Assembly: GCA_015067075.1 (NCBI GenBank)
Contig: SVND01000020.1
Span: 1-39,083 of the forward strand
Length of the DNA stretch: 39,083 bases
Source of the DNA: Oscillospiraceae bacterium
GTDB taxonomy: Bacteria; Bacillota; Clostridia; Oscillospirales; SIG530
Direction of reading: 5' to 3'
Part shown: one piece after another, positions 1 to 7,866 of the stretch
How the letters are laid out: each line of letters begins with the position of its first letter
Position numbering within the stretch: the first letter of the stretch is position 1
Notes under the pieces: generated by a model
Database searches by the model: none
The model's input: the letters and a program-made list of their open reading frames with translations, nothing else
What the model was told of the DNA's origin: nothing
Made by a program: the position numbers and the translations under genes

Positions 1-96
1 AACAATTATATCACATCTTTTGAAGAATATCTACTACTTGTTGAAGATTGGTTGCTTTTTTACAATTCTTCAAGATTGAAAAACAGGAAGAGGTAA
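1..96 (+). CDS. IS3-family transposase, C-terminal fragment (5' end outside window)
   Basis: This is an open frame from the window edge to a TAA at 94-96, encoding 31 residues visible here. Aromatic and acidic residues followed by FYNSSRLKN match the tail after the catalytic Glu in IS3-type integrase-core transposases, where a YYN-x-x-R segment is common. The usual LxGLSPxEYR ending is missing, so the end may be truncated or divergent. The downstream terminal-repeat-like sequence supports the call. It could instead be the end of an unrelated gene. Confidence 0.35.
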   Translation, partial: NNYITSFEEYLLLVEDWLLFYNSSRLKNRKR

Positions 97-159
97 TTTT
101 CTCTCCCTGCTTTTCTTGTGTCTTTTTTCTTTTTTGTGAACTAAACGGGGTTCACTTCA
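1..159 (+). mobile_element. Right-end remnant of an IS3-family insertion sequence (partial)
   Basis: The first 96 bases read in frame 1 as the C-terminal tail of a protein with the pattern FEEYLLLVEDWLLFYN, like the end of an IS3-family DDE transposase (the usual stretch before the final YN..R motif), and then stop. The following T-rich stretch ends in ggggttcacttca at about 147-159, which resembles the right terminal inverted repeat common in Firmicutes IS3/IS150-like elements. The left part lies outside the window, so neither the full transposase nor a target duplication can be checked. Identification is by resemblance only. Confidence 0.42.
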
Positions 160-192
160 ATCACTCTGTCCTTTTTAATGTTTGCGATCAAA

Positions 193-564
193 TTAGCCTT
201 CGATCTTTTCAATAGCAGCTTCGGGAGCGTTCTTCTTTACGCTTTCAATGCCGTTTTTGCAACCTGCAAGAGACTTGTAGCCTTCGGATGCCGCAATAGG
301 CTCGCCGTTTTTAGCCTTAAGTCTGAATCTGTATTCGCCTGCTTTGTCAAGATAGATCTCGAACTTAGGATGCTTTACAGCAACAACGGGATCAGCAGTC
401 TGATCTTCGATTTCGCCTACACAATTTTTCTTAACGCTTTCGATGCCGTTGAGGCATGCAGCTTCTGTTGTGTAAACTTCAGATGTAGCGATAACTTCGC
501 CGTTTCCTGCTTTTAAATCGAACTTGAATCCTGTAGCTGTGGTTTTTACAACAAATTTTCCCAT
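193..564 (-). CDS. DUF1508 (YegP-like) tandem-domain protein
   Basis: This small 123-residue soluble protein is built of two tandem DUF1508 repeats, about residues 1-55 and 66-118. Each has the family pattern: FxF-LKA-NGE-IA-SE-Y, then a Cys-NGIESVKKN helix. The two repeats share the ending NGIESVKKN. DUF1508 proteins (E. coli YegP) are small and of unknown function, and no signal peptide or membrane segment is visible here. The start is fixed by AGGAGG seven bases upstream of ATG at 562-564. It lies directly downstream of tRNA-Leu on the same strand, with a terminator hairpin between them and no obvious promoter of its own. The stop codon is only about 33 bases from the IS-like end. Confidence 0.9.
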   Translation of the reverse strand: MGKFVVKTTATGFKFDLKAGNGEVIATSEVYTTEAACLNGIESVKKNCVGEIEDQTADPVVAVKHPKFEIYLDKAGEYRFRLKAKNGEPIAASEGYKSLAGCKNGIESVKKNAPEAAIEKIEG

Positions 565-591
565 AATGTGCCTCCTGTTATTTTAGTAAAA

Positions 592-615
592 AAGGCTTCG
601 AGTTACCGAAGCCTT
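592..615 (-). terminator. Rho-independent terminator of tRNA-Leu
   Basis: A 9-bp perfect stem (AAGGCTTCG / CGAAGCCTT) with a 6-base loop is followed on the minus strand by six T residues. It starts immediately at the tRNA 3' end and its first stem base shares position 615 with the last A of the encoded CCA. Confidence 0.85.
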
Positions 616-701
616 GGTGCCGATGGTGGGACTCGAACCCACACGATGTCGCCATCAACGGATTTTGAGTCCGTCACGTCTGCCAATTCCATCACATCGG
701 C
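615..701 (-). tRNA. tRNA-Leu (anticodon CAA)
   Basis: The 87-nt gene reads GCCGATG at the 5' end and CATCGGC-A-CCA at the 3' end, giving a 7-bp acceptor stem, discriminator A and encoded CCA. The anticodon arm is ACGGA-CTCAAAA-TCCGT, so the anticodon is CAA (decodes UUG). The GGTTCGAGTCC T-arm and a long variable arm (class II) fit tRNA-Leu. A consensus promoter lies just upstream and a terminator just downstream. Confidence 0.95.
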
Positions 702-716
702 GCATCTGCACGGTAT

Positions 717-745
717 ATTATAAACTATTTTATAAAAAAATGCAA
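717..745 (-). promoter_or_regulatory. Promoter of tRNA-Leu
   Basis: On the minus strand TTGCAT (740-745) and TATAAT (717-722) are separated by 17 bp. The -10 box lies about 16 bp upstream of the mature tRNA 5' end. Confidence 0.7.
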
Positions 746-775
746 TACCTTTTTGAAAAAAATATAAATTTTTTA

Positions 776-2155
776 TCAGTATCCCATTTCGCGCAGGTAT
801 GAAAGAATTTCTACATAGACCTCGCTGATATCAAAGCCCTCGTAATCCTGTCTTTTAAGGTCGATCAGATCGCCGTGAGATATACCGCGTGTGCTCTTTC
901 CGCTGAGTGTACCGCGGAAATGCCCCCATTTTGCGGAGTCTACGGAAACGAGTCCGTCGTTTTTTCCGCCGATAAAGCACATGAGTGCATAGGGGATACT
1001 GAGAAGTCCGTCGCTTTTGACAGAACCCATCCTTGCGGCATAGCTTTGGTAATAGGTCATGGGCATATCGGGAGTTTTTTCGTTGAATTTTTCGCAAAAG
1101 CTTGCAGAAAGCTGATGGAGAGCTGCGGCGGCGTCGGGTTTTTTATCGCCGAAGGAGCGGAACACTTTGTTTAAAAGGTTGACGATAAAACTAAAAACAG
1201 ACGGCGGAAGCTTGTTTAAAACGCCGATAAGCTCCGAGCCGCGATGAGGCGTTGCCATTGTGGTTAGCGATGCAACGTGCTCAGCCATATTGAGATGTGT
1301 TATCATATAACGAGCGTCAAGTCCGCCCTTGGAATGGGCAATAATATTAACTTTATCACAGCCTGTCTGCTCGCATACGGACAATATCTGCTCCCGTATC
1401 TGCTCTGCGCTGTTTTCAATGGTAGCAAAGGCGTCGTGATTTCCGTAAAAAACAGTAGCACCATTCACCTTGAGCAGATGTGGAATGCGTCCCCAATAAT
1501 TCATATATCGGTAATCGCGAAAACCGATTCCGTGAAGCATAACGGTGGGATATTTTGTTTTGCATATTTCAGAGCTTGCACGAATGCTTTGCAATGCTGC
1601 TTTATCTATCTCATAAAAGTATTCGGATCTTACGAATTTACAGCAATATGCGGCGAAAATAAGATTTATAACGGGAATCCATGCAATCAGCAGGAGAATT
1701 ATACGTTTTGTGATACCGAGTCTGCGGCTGGTACAAAATATTCTTACAGCGCCTGTAACGGCAGAGAGCGATATGAAAACGGCAGACAGAATAATATCTG
1801 CTATCACAGCGGCAGGTGCGATGGGGTAGGCAAAAACGGCAAGCAAAACGCATATAGGTATGTTAATGACAAGAGCTGTGGCGGAAGCGAGAACAAGCGT
1901 ACGTCCACCGTACATGATGCGAAGGCGTATGTCATTTGTTTCCGTTTTGCGCGGTGCGATAAACAGTATTTTTATTAGGGAATATGCGGAAAGAACAATG
2001 AAAGCACCAGATAATGTTGACGGCAGGCAAACAGAAATAAGGCATACGTGACTGAAAGCGCATAATGCCAATATGACGATGTATTTATTTGAAAACAGCT
2101 TCAGAGCAAGCTCCAGCGCGATCAGCGCAAAAACTGCTAAAAATGCAATCAACAT
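776..2155 (-). CDS. Membrane-anchored alpha/beta-hydrolase (triacylglycerol lipase-like)
   Basis: This 459-residue protein has several hydrophobic membrane segments in its first ~175 residues and a C-terminal alpha/beta-hydrolase domain from about residue 200. The oxyanion strand LHGIGF is at 207-212. The nucleophile elbow is A-H-S-K-G with Ser275. GGKND (Asp400) and SHGD (His427) are good candidates for the rest of the triad. This matches bacterial lipases of the LipA/PGAP1-like group, which hydrolyse acyl esters; the substrate is unknown. AAAGGA lies 7 bases before ATG. It is the last gene of trkA-trkH-lipoprotein-lipase, 16 bp after its neighbour. The membrane part suggests the enzyme acts at the cell surface or on membrane lipids. 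Confidence 0.8.
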   Translation of the reverse strand: MLIAFLAVFALIALELALKLFSNKYIVILALCAFSHVCLISVCLPSTLSGAFIVLSAYSLIKILFIAPRKTETNDIRLRIMYGGRTLVLASATALVINIPICVLLAVFAYPIAPAAVIADIILSAVFISLSAVTGAVRIFCTSRRLGITKRIILLLIAWIPVINLIFAAYCCKFVRSEYFYEIDKAALQSIRASSEICKTKYPTVMLHGIGFRDYRYMNYWGRIPHLLKVNGATVFYGNHDAFATIENSAEQIREQILSVCEQTGCDKVNIIAHSKGGLDARYMITHLNMAEHVASLTTMATPHRGSELIGVLNKLPPSVFSFIVNLLNKVFRSFGDKKPDAAAALHQLSASFCEKFNEKTPDMPMTYYQSYAARMGSVKSDGLLSIPYALMCFIGGKNDGLVSVDSAKWGHFRGTLSGKSTRGISHGDLIDLKRQDYEGFDISEVYVEILSYLREMGY

Positions 2156-2171
2156 ATGTTTTTCCTTTCAG

Positions 2172-3428
2172 TTATTCTCCGTCCCAATACCAATTAAAGC
2201 TTACGCTGATCTTGCCTGTTTCATCGGCGGGGTTTATACGGTATGTTTCAGAGGGGACATCTTTTCCGTCAATAGTCAAAGCGAGCTGTTTGTTTTCGGG
2301 AATATAAAAGGTTATACCGCGAAGCTGGTCTGTGCGAGGAATGTAATCTCCCGAAATATCGGCGACCTTGACGATGTTAATGGCAAAAGAAGTGTCAGTT
2401 TCATTTGTTTCATAAACAAGATTGCCGTGCACGGCGGCATAGCGCAAAAGGCGAGAGGAACGAACGACCATTATATCGCCGCGGTCTCGGTAGCTTTGCA
2501 AAAGCCTGAACGCATCGAGATTTTTTTCGTTCAGTACCTCCCAAAGATCTCCGCTTCCGAAATGAGTGGCAAAAACAGCATATTGGCTATTTTCAACGAG
2601 TGTATCAAGGTTTTCTTTCGTCAGCACCTCACAAATGCGAAGAGGTGTCCACGTATAATCAAAGCCGAAAAGCCCTGTTTTATTGCCTGTATATGCATTA
2701 AAGCCCCAAATTTTCGAGCCGTCGCGCAAGGTCAGAGGGAAAAGAGGATCGTCCGTACCCCAAACGTCGCTGTTATGGGAGTTCCAAACGAAGCGTATAC
2801 CGTTTTCAACGGATAGATCGGTATGGTAATAATCGGACTTCGGATCGTCGCCTGCCTGATAAGCAAAAGTGCCGAAAGGAGTGTGACCGCCGAAGTTATC
2901 TGTATTTGCGGCGTTACCGTGATTTATCCAAACGTCAATATCCATGCTTTCACTTTTCAGTGCATCCCACGCCTGCAAGGCGAGCTCACGGGTGAAAACA
3001 ACGTCGGACGTATCCTTGCGTGAAAAATCTCCGAAGCTGTGAAGACTGTCTATCCAGCCTTTTTTATAAAATTCAACTATTTTTGCCTTGTCCTTTTCAT
3101 CGGTGCTTGTGCCGTGAAACCATGTCATATAATCGCTGATATCGTCGTTTTTAGCGTAGCTTGTGCCGTCGTTTGCATTGTAAAGCCAAAGGGAATCGGC
3201 AATGTCAAGACCGAGCCCGTATCCGTAGGGAGTGGAGGTGTACTCATTTAAAAAGGTGTGGATAGCCTCAAACTCTTCTACCGTTGAGCCGTCGATATGT
3301 GATTGGATCGTAAACATCGCTTTATAAGGATAAGGAAATTTGCGCAGTACAGTATCCTGCGATGATGGAGCACCGCAGGAGCATAGACAAAAAACGCAGA
3401 TCAAAGCTGTAGCTAAAGCTTTTTTCAC
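2172..3428 (-). CDS. Secreted lipoprotein, possible polysaccharide-deacetylase-like barrel
   Basis: The 418-residue product has a short lipoprotein signal (KKALATALICVFCLCSC, lipid-attached Cys about residue 18) and a single large domain. FTIQSHIDG near residue 42 and later His-rich motifs (WINHGNAANTDNFGGH, ATHFGSG) are where a CE4-type deacetylase places its metal-binding Asp and His residues, but the canonical TFDDG motif is absent, so the function is tentative. A C-terminal beta-rich tail ends in FNWYWDGE. The start is GTG at 3426-3428, supported by GGAGGAG six bases upstream. It lies 12 bp after trkH and 16 bp before the lipase gene, so it is cotranscribed with them. It probably acts on glycans outside the cell. 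Confidence 0.7.
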   Translation of the reverse strand: MKKALATALICVFCLCSCGAPSSQDTVLRKFPYPYKAMFTIQSHIDGSTVEEFEAIHTFLNEYTSTPYGYGLGLDIADSLWLYNANDGTSYAKNDDISDYMTWFHGTSTDEKDKAKIVEFYKKGWIDSLHSFGDFSRKDTSDVVFTRELALQAWDALKSESMDIDVWINHGNAANTDNFGGHTPFGTFAYQAGDDPKSDYYHTDLSVENGIRFVWNSHNSDVWGTDDPLFPLTLRDGSKIWGFNAYTGNKTGLFGFDYTWTPLRICEVLTKENLDTLVENSQYAVFATHFGSGDLWEVLNEKNLDAFRLLQSYRDRGDIMVVRSSRLLRYAAVHGNLVYETNETDTSFAINIVKVADISGDYIPRTDQLRGITFYIPENKQLALTIDGKDVPSETYRINPADETGKISVSFNWYWDGE

Positions 3429-3440
3429 GAAAAGCTCCTC

Positions 3441-4883
3441 CTATTTCTTAAACCAAGTGGATGGGCTGAACAAAACTAACATGGGGAAAAGCTCAAGTCT
3501 GCCTGCAAGCATATCAAATATGAGAACTATCTTTGTGCCGAGTGCTTGCGTGTTATAAAGACCTGACGAGCCGATATCACCTAAAGCGGGGCCTACGTTG
3601 TTCATGCAAGATGTGACGGCGCCGAAGGATGTGGTTATATCTGCACCAAAGGCGCAAACGGCGAGGAACGACGCTGCGAAAACGCAGATATATACGAGCA
3701 TGAACGTGCCGACACCGTTGACAACTTCCTTTTCAACGGGCTTATCGTTAAGCTTTACTGCGGAAACGGAGCGCGGTGTAACCATGCGCTTGAGCTCACG
3801 CATAGCGGCTTTCACGATTATAATAACGCGAACTATTTTTATACCGCCGCAGGTAGAGCCTGCACAGCTTCCGCAAAACATCAAAAGTATTAAAATTGCT
3901 TGAGAAAATGCGGGCCACACATCGTAGCATACACCGCCGAAGCCCGTTGTAGTAACGATGGACGTAACCTGAAAATAGGAATCAAGGGCGGCGGAAGAAA
4001 AGCTGCTATAAAGCGGTGTGATATTGAGCGCAATAATCAAGGTGGAAGCTGTAATAATTCCGAAATAAACCAAAAGCTCACGGTCTTTGACGGCCTGAAG
4101 GAATTTTCCAATAATGATGTAATAAAAAATATTGAAATTTATACCGAAGAGCATCATAAATATGCTTATAACGACCTTGATATATACGCTGTCGAAAGCG
4201 GCGATTCCCGCGTCGCGAGTAGAAAATCCGCCTGTACCTGCCGTTGAAAATGAGTGTAAAAGCGCATCGTAAAATGACATTCCGCCGCAAAGCAGGAAGA
4301 TCGTCTCGATAATTGTAAGGCAGATATAAATGAGATACAAAATCCTTGCGGTAAGCTTGATTTTTGAAACGAGCTTACCGACCTTGGGACCGGGCACTTC
4401 CGCACGCATAAGATACATGGAATGCGTATCTGATTGCGGAAAGATGGCGAGCACGAAAACGAGAACGCCCATACCGCCTATCCAATGGGTAAAGCTTCGC
4501 CAGAAAAGAATGCTCTTCGCCATGCTTTCAGGCGACGATAAAACAGTAGCGCCTGTCGTTGTAAAGCCTGAAACCGTTTCAAAAAGTGCATCGACAAAGG
4601 ACGGAATGCTTCCGCTTATATAAAAGGGAAGAGCTCCGAAAACAGACATGAGAAGCCATGCAAGCGCAACGATAACAAGACCTTCCTTTGAGAAAAGGTT
4701 TTTGTTTTCGGGCTTTTTGTATGTGAGTGTCATGCTGAAAGCTACGATTATAGCTATTGTAAGCAAAAAGGAAAAAATCGTTGAGTCACCGTATATAAAT
4801 GCCGTGATGAGCGGTAAAACTAAAAGAGCGGCTTCGACCTTGAGCATTCTGCCTACGGTGTAAAAAACCATTCTGTAATTCAC
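3441..4883 (-). CDS. trkH: TrkH-family potassium uptake channel subunit
   Basis: This integral membrane protein of 480 residues translocates K+ and works with the cytosolic TrkA gate encoded just upstream. All four P-loop selectivity-filter segments of the Trk/Ktr/HKT superfamily are visible: TTTGATV (~108), STAGTGGFS (~213), VTTTGFGG (~310) and NNVGPALG (~428), each carrying the filter glycine. The length is normal for TrkH. The start codon is GTG at 4881-4883 with a perfect AGGAGG seven bases upstream; no ATG fits as well. It begins 18 bp after trkA, so the two form an operon. Confidence 0.95.
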   Translation of the reverse strand: MNYRMVFYTVGRMLKVEAALLVLPLITAFIYGDSTIFSFLLTIAIIVAFSMTLTYKKPENKNLFSKEGLVIVALAWLLMSVFGALPFYISGSIPSFVDALFETVSGFTTTGATVLSSPESMAKSILFWRSFTHWIGGMGVLVFVLAIFPQSDTHSMYLMRAEVPGPKVGKLVSKIKLTARILYLIYICLTIIETIFLLCGGMSFYDALLHSFSTAGTGGFSTRDAGIAAFDSVYIKVVISIFMMLFGINFNIFYYIIIGKFLQAVKDRELLVYFGIITASTLIIALNITPLYSSFSSAALDSYFQVTSIVTTTGFGGVCYDVWPAFSQAILILLMFCGSCAGSTCGGIKIVRVIIIVKAAMRELKRMVTPRSVSAVKLNDKPVEKEVVNGVGTFMLVYICVFAASFLAVCAFGADITTSFGAVTSCMNNVGPALGDIGSSGLYNTQALGTKIVLIFDMLAGRLELFPMLVLFSPSTWFKK

Positions 4884-4901
4884 AAGCGAACCTCCTTTAA
4901 G

Positions 4902-6257
4902 CTACTGCAAGATGTTTTCCAGATCGTCAAGATACTGATTGGAGGTTACGATGATAACGCTGTCGCCAGCTTCAATGTAATCGTCACCGCGAGGAATTAT
5001 GACCTTCGAGCCGCGCGTGATGCAGGCGATGAGAAGGTCCTTTTTGAAATTAAGAGTTTTAATTGGCTTTCCAAGGAATGAAAGATCTTCCGTGGCAATG
5101 AATTCAACAGCTTCAGCTTGATTGTTGACGATCTTGTAAAGCGTTTGAACGTTGCTACCGGTTGAATTTTGCTTTGCACGAACGTATCTTATAATACGGT
5201 TAGCCGTTATCTCCTTGGGGGATACAACGCTTTCGCCGTTGATGGCGTTGAATATCTTAACGAATGAAGAACGGTTGATCTTCGTAATGACCTTATCGAC
5301 GCATCTGTAAACGGCGTAAATGGACAGGATGATATTCTCCTCGTCGATTCCCGTAAGAGCGACACAGGCGTCTGTGGAGTCAATCCCGATCTCGGTGAGA
5401 AGATTCTGATCGCTTCCGTCGCCGCAAATAATAGTCGCTTTGGGAATTTCCTCGGAAAGCTCCTCACAGCGCTTTTCGTCGATTTCAACTATTTTAATTG
5501 ACATACCGATATCAGAAAGATGCTTTGCAAGATAATATGCAATTTTGCCGCCTCCGATAATGATAACGCTTTTTACGCGCTGTTTATAAATTCCAAGCTG
5601 TTTTAAAAAGCTGGATATTTCGGAGCGGGAAGAAATAATATGTATTTTATCGCCTTCCTGTAAAACAAAGTTACCTGTAGGGATAAACAACTGCTCGTCA
5701 CGTTCAACTGCGCAGATAAGCACCTTGGCTTTAAAATGCTGGGCAAGGCTGTGAAGGGGCATACCTGCCAGCGGATTTTCTTTGCCTATCATTATTTCAG
5801 CAAGCTCAGCGCGGCCTTTTGAAAAAGACTCTATTTTCATTGCGGAAGGGAAGCGGAGCATACGGGAAATTTCGTTAGCCGCTTCATATTCGGGATTTAC
5901 CATCATGCTTAAGCCAAATTCACTGCGCATGAAATCAAGCTGCTGCGAATATTCGGGATCGCGCACGCGTGCTATGGCGTGACGGGTACCCATGCGCTTT
6001 GCAAGCATACAGCAAAGTATATTAAGCTCGTCAGATGGCGTTGCGGTAATTATCAGATATGCCTTGTCTGCGCCTGCTTCCGTAAGCACGGGATAGGATG
6101 CACCGTTTCCTACGACGCCTATTACGTCAAAAGTATTTACAAGCTCTTCAACCACATTGGCGTTAGTGTCGATAACGACAACGTCGTGACCTTCGGCGGA
6201 TAAGTATTCAGTTATGGTGCTTCCCAATTTGCCGCCGCCAACTACAATAATATTCAT
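4902..6257 (-). CDS. trkA: TrkA, cytosolic NAD-binding regulator of K+ uptake
   Basis: The 451-residue protein has two RCK units in tandem. Rossmann motifs GGGKLGSTITEYL (residue ~7) and GGGKIAYYLAKHL (~231) bind NAD(H). Each is followed by a TrkA-C/RCK-C domain (about 140-220 and 370-450) that senses ligands. This is the usual full-length double-RCK TrkA that gates TrkH on the inner face of the membrane. ATG at 6257 is preceded by AAAGGA. A promoter lies just upstream, and trkH follows after 18 bp. Confidence 0.96.
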   Translation of the reverse strand: MNIIVVGGGKLGSTITEYLSAEGHDVVVIDTNANVVEELVNTFDVIGVVGNGASYPVLTEAGADKAYLIITATPSDELNILCCMLAKRMGTRHAIARVRDPEYSQQLDFMRSEFGLSMMVNPEYEAANEISRMLRFPSAMKIESFSKGRAELAEIMIGKENPLAGMPLHSLAQHFKAKVLICAVERDEQLFIPTGNFVLQEGDKIHIISSRSEISSFLKQLGIYKQRVKSVIIIGGGKIAYYLAKHLSDIGMSIKIVEIDEKRCEELSEEIPKATIICGDGSDQNLLTEIGIDSTDACVALTGIDEENIILSIYAVYRCVDKVITKINRSSFVKIFNAINGESVVSPKEITANRIIRYVRAKQNSTGSNVQTLYKIVNNQAEAVEFIATEDLSFLGKPIKTLNFKKDLLIACITRGSKVIIPRGDDYIEAGDSVIIVTSNQYLDDLENILQ

Positions 6258-6290
6258 AGCTTTGTGTTCCTTTCACTATCGTTATATATT

Positions 6291-6318
6291 ATTATACCAC
6301 AAACAATGAATTTTTCAA
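6291..6318 (-). promoter_or_regulatory. Promoter of the trkA-trkH-lipoprotein-lipase operon
   Basis: On the minus strand TTGAAA (6313-6318) and TATAAT (6291-6296) are 16 bp apart, with an extended -10 TG dinucleotide. The -10 box is about 34 bp upstream of the trkA start. Confidence 0.7.
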
Positions 6319-6366
6319 GCGCTTTTATAACTTTAATAAATTAGTGCGAAAAAATACATTTTGCTC

Positions 6367-6395
6367 TTGTAATTTCCGCTGAAAAGTTGTATAAT
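6367..6395 (+). promoter_or_regulatory. Promoter of the carboxypeptidase-tsaB-rpiB operon
   Basis: TTGTAA (6367-6372) and a perfect TATAAT (6390-6395) are separated by 17 bp, about 34 bp upstream of the TTG start. It is divergent from the trkA promoter. Confidence 0.7.
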
Positions 6396-6429
6396 AAAAA
6401 ACGATAATCTTTTATAGGGAATGTTTATA

Positions 6430-7854
6430 TTGAAACGTCTGAATTTACTGATATATATTACGGCGCTGATGATTTTTGCCTCGTTATTTTCTTTTTCCGT
6501 GGGTGCGGAGAGCGGAGTTGAGATAGCTTCGCAAGCGGCTGTTCTCATGGATGCGGAAACGGGGCAGATACTTTATCAAAAAAATATGCACGAGAGATAT
6601 TACCCCGCAAGCATAACGAAAATAATGACGGCTCTTTTGGCGTTGGAAAACGCTGAGGTAACTGAAGAGGTTACGTGCAGTGACTATGCTGTTTTGAGCT
6701 TGCCTGTGGGCACATCACATATCGCACTTACAGGAGGGGAAAAGCTTCCCCTTGATGAGGCGCTTTATGCGTTGATGCTTCCTTCGGCAAACGATGCCGC
6801 AAACGTTATTGCGGAGCATATTGCAGGGAGCATCGTTTCCTTTGTTGAAATGATGAATACGAGAGCGAGAGAGCTCGGTGCAAAAAATACGACCTTCGTC
6901 AACGCTCATGGACTGTCGGATGACGGACATATGACCACGGCTTACGATATGGCGCTTATAACGCGGGCGGCAATCGGCACAGAGGGCTTTTTGAACTATT
7001 TTACCGCAAAGCGCCACACCATGCCTGCTACGAATAAGCAGCCTGAAACGCGCACGTGGAATTCTCAACATAATATGCTTACGACCTCTACGGCAAAGTA
7101 TTTTTATGAATATGCAGTCGGCGGTAAGCTTGGCTGGACGACCAAGTCGCTCAATACAGTTGTAACTCTCGGCGAAAAGGACGGACGCAGACTTATCTGC
7201 GTGATAATGAGAAGTCAGAACTCCGTTGATAAATACGGCGATACGAAAAGACTTTTGGAGTACGGCTTTAATGAATTTACAAAAGTGACGATTCCTGCGG
7301 CACAGCTTCCGTCGCGCTCTGCTGAAAGTGCGTCGGGTACGCTGTACCTTGCGGCAGAAAATGATTTTACATATCTTATTCATAACAGCCTGACAGAAGA
7401 TGATGTTACCGTAGCGGAGGGCTTTCCCGACACGATAGAGGAAAGCTCAACTGCAACGATATCGTTTAGTGTAAAAACGGAAAATGCGGAAAAGCTTCCG
7501 ATGTATGCGGAAATTGCAACGCTGACGCTTTCGGCATCATTTACACCTGCGCCGACGCTTGCACCCTCTGCGACACCGTCGCCCGTGCCGACGCCGGAGC
7601 CTGTTCCTTTAACGGCAGGACTTGTTTTTAAGTGGATCGGAATAAGCATCGTCGTATTTATCCTCCTGTGCTTTATCGTTATGCTCATAATAAGAGAGAT
7701 AAATCTGGAGAAAAAGCGTAAACGTGAACGCTTGCGCCGTGAAAAGCTTCGCAGGCAAAGGGAAATGGAACGTATGAACAGACATCCTCAATCCGTTCCG
7801 ACGACGAAAGAGGATGAAATTTTGCGTTCACTCAGACGAAATAGATTTAAATAA
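6430..7854 (+). CDS. Serine-type D-Ala-D-Ala carboxypeptidase (peptidase S11, low-MW PBP) with C-terminal anchor
   Basis: This trims the terminal D-Ala from peptidoglycan stem peptides outside the membrane. Visible parts are an N-terminal signal segment, the catalytic S-I-T-K (about Ser61/Lys64), S-A-N (~119-121), and K-L-G-W-T (~233) at the position of the usual KTG triad. A Pro/Thr-rich linker (~365-390), a membrane helix (~400-425) and a very basic Lys/Arg tail follow. The hydrophobic helix plus basic tail replaces the usual amphipathic anchor. An ATG at 6421 touches AGGGA with no spacing, whereas TTG at 6430 lies nine bases after it and gives a standard KRLNLLIY signal start, so I choose TTG. 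The Leu in the KTG motif is unusual. It is first in an operon with tsaB 12 bp downstream. Confidence 0.9.
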   Translation: MKRLNLLIYITALMIFASLFSFSVGAESGVEIASQAAVLMDAETGQILYQKNMHERYYPASITKIMTALLALENAEVTEEVTCSDYAVLSLPVGTSHIALTGGEKLPLDEALYALMLPSANDAANVIAEHIAGSIVSFVEMMNTRARELGAKNTTFVNAHGLSDDGHMTTAYDMALITRAAIGTEGFLNYFTAKRHTMPATNKQPETRTWNSQHNMLTTSTAKYFYEYAVGGKLGWTTKSLNTVVTLGEKDGRRLICVIMRSQNSVDKYGDTKRLLEYGFNEFTKVTIPAAQLPSRSAESASGTLYLAAENDFTYLIHNSLTEDDVTVAEGFPDTIEESSTATISFSVKTENAEKLPMYAEIATLTLSASFTPAPTLAPSATPSPVPTPEPVPLTAGLVFKWIGISIVVFILLCFIVMLIIREINLEKKRKRERLRREKLRRQREMERMNRHPQSVPTTKEDEILRSLRRNRFK

Positions 7855-7866
7855 TGGAGGAACTGT

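Noticed and set aside
1277-1978. 233-codon plus-strand reading frame across the lipase gene
   Set aside because: It is a shadow of the lipase; the minus-strand frame carries catalytic motifs and a ribosome site.
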